Assembly: GCA_020632575.1 (NCBI GenBank)
Contig: JACKFH010000063.1
Span: forward strand, 1-13,954
DNA from: Candidatus Omnitrophota bacterium
Lineage (GTDB): Bacteria > Hinthialibacterota > Hinthialibacteria > OLB16
Direction of reading: 5' to 3'
Length of the DNA: 13,954 nucleotides
Every line of letters starts with the position of its first letter. Position 1 is the first letter of the stretch. Positions 13,462 to 13,954 of this stretch are shown here, in pieces. Both the position numbers and the translations under genes were made by a program. Under the pieces are notes generated by a model. It was not told where the DNA came from. It saw only the letters and a list, made by a program, of their open reading frames with translations, and did not search any database.

Positions 13462-13489
13462 TATAAATCATTTATATGGTTAATGTAAA
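13460..13489 (-). promoter_or_regulatory. Sigma-70-type promoter of the coiled-coil protein gene
   Basis: Read on the minus strand, TTTACA (13484-13489, 5 of 6) and TATAAT (13460-13465, perfect consensus) are separated by 18 nt inside a strikingly AT-rich stretch. Transcription would begin near 13453, about 40 nt before the start codon. It is the best promoter match seen in the window. Confidence 0.65.
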
Positions 13490-13526
13490 TTGTGGAAACC
13501 AGGGCTCATTTTTCGATGAATATTAC

Positions 13527-13542
13527 TGGCATAAATCTTGTT
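13527..13542 (+). promoter_or_regulatory. Possible sigma-54-like promoter of the right-edge gene
   Basis: TGGCAT, 5 nt, then TTGTT resembles the -24/-12 pattern TGGCAC-N5-TTGCA with correct spacing but with T for C in the -12 element. An overlapping TTATAG could serve as a sigma-70 -10 instead. Either would leave a leader of about 75 nt before the ATG at 13626. Confidence 0.25.
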
Positions 13543-13625
13543 ATAGGAGTTGGTTGTGTCCCTCTCTAAGCAGGGACTGTCTGTCTGAAACAGGGAAAAA
13601 CTTGGGGATTAAAGGGAGAAGCGAG

Positions 13626-13954
13626 ATGAAGATCACGATCTTCAGCGGGAAAAAAACTCATGCGAGGGAAGGGTTTACCGGTCGCCGCGCCTGGGTCGGG
13701 GTGGCGGTTTTGGCGCTTTTCCTCTCATCCGGAGTTGCGCGGGCTTGGACCGTTCAGGATTACAACCCCTGGAAACAACTGCGCGAACACCGGATCTTTT
13801 CCTTGACCCGAGCCAACCCGATCGGGAGCCGCATCTTGGTCATTCCGGTCCTCGACGATCCCATCAACACCCCGGTTTACACTCGGGTCTGTTCCGAGTT
13901 CACCAATCAACTCCGCTCGTTCGCGAGCGAGGTCTGGCTGATCACCGACCTTCC
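13626..13954 (+). CDS. Secreted protein of unknown function, N-terminal part
   Basis: A frame of 109 codons that starts at ATG 13626 and is still open at the right edge. AGGGAG lies 7 nt upstream. The first 40 residues form an export signal: a basic n-region (KITIFSGKKTHAREG and FTGRRA), the core WVGVAVLALFLSSGV, and a likely cleavage after ARA, leaving WTVQDYNPWKQLREH. The visible mature part has an alternating strand-helix pattern (SRILVIPVLDDP, then RVCSEFTNQLRSFASEVWLI), suggesting an alpha-beta domain. I do not recognise the family. It is divergent from the coiled-coil protein gene, and the two share a 212-nt regulatory space. Confidence 0.75.
   Translation, partial: MKITIFSGKKTHAREGFTGRRAWVGVAVLALFLSSGVARAWTVQDYNPWKQLREHRIFSLTRANPIGSRILVIPVLDDPINTPVYTRVCSEFTNQLRSFASEVWLITDL

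Overview
The window is a moderately GC-rich bacterial chromosome segment with no phage, transposase, CRISPR, rRNA or tRNA gene. Several traits fit an uncultured, gene-duplication-rich lineage such as Planctomycetota, Hydrogenedentota or a relative: an exported PQQ-type beta-propeller, a CehA/McbA-like exported metallohydrolase, many long exported proteins of unknown function, an L9 with an acidic tail, and hairpin repeats between genes. That placement is inference, because no marker gene here fixes the phylum.

Layout. (1) 1-965, plus strand: the 3' end of nadB (L-aspartate oxidase), then rplI (ribosomal protein L9) with an extra acidic C-terminal tail, closed by a strong intrinsic terminator. 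(2) 1107-6685, minus strand, read right to left: a divergent ThiF/MoeB-like E1 enzyme, an exported protein with a C-terminal membrane anchor, a MacB/FtsX-type permease and its ATPase. The last three are tightly coupled (4-nt overlap, then 1-nt gap). Beyond a 276-nt repeat-rich gap lies an exported PQQ-like propeller. (3) 6686-9489, plus strand: a hairpin/promoter region, then two translationally coupled membrane-anchored ankyrin-repeat proteins. (4) 9496-13413, minus strand, read right to left: an exported coiled-coil protein with possible secretin-like features, an unrecognised helical protein, and an exported CehA/McbA-like metallohydrolase whose TTG start overlaps the preceding stop codon. 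(5) 13626-end, plus strand: the start of a secreted protein, divergent from the coiled-coil gene.

The two most unusual items are as follows. First, the ThiF-like protein lacks, by alignment to the MoeB motif pattern, several residues normally needed for adenylation, and it sits in front of an export-type operon. Second, the gap at 2500-2770 is packed with paired hairpins. Two inverted copies of a two-hairpin unit differ by compensatory base changes, and one copy supplies the stop codon and last residues of the ABC ATPase. Start sites were revised for several genes where the longest open frame runs backward into repeats or neighbouring genes.
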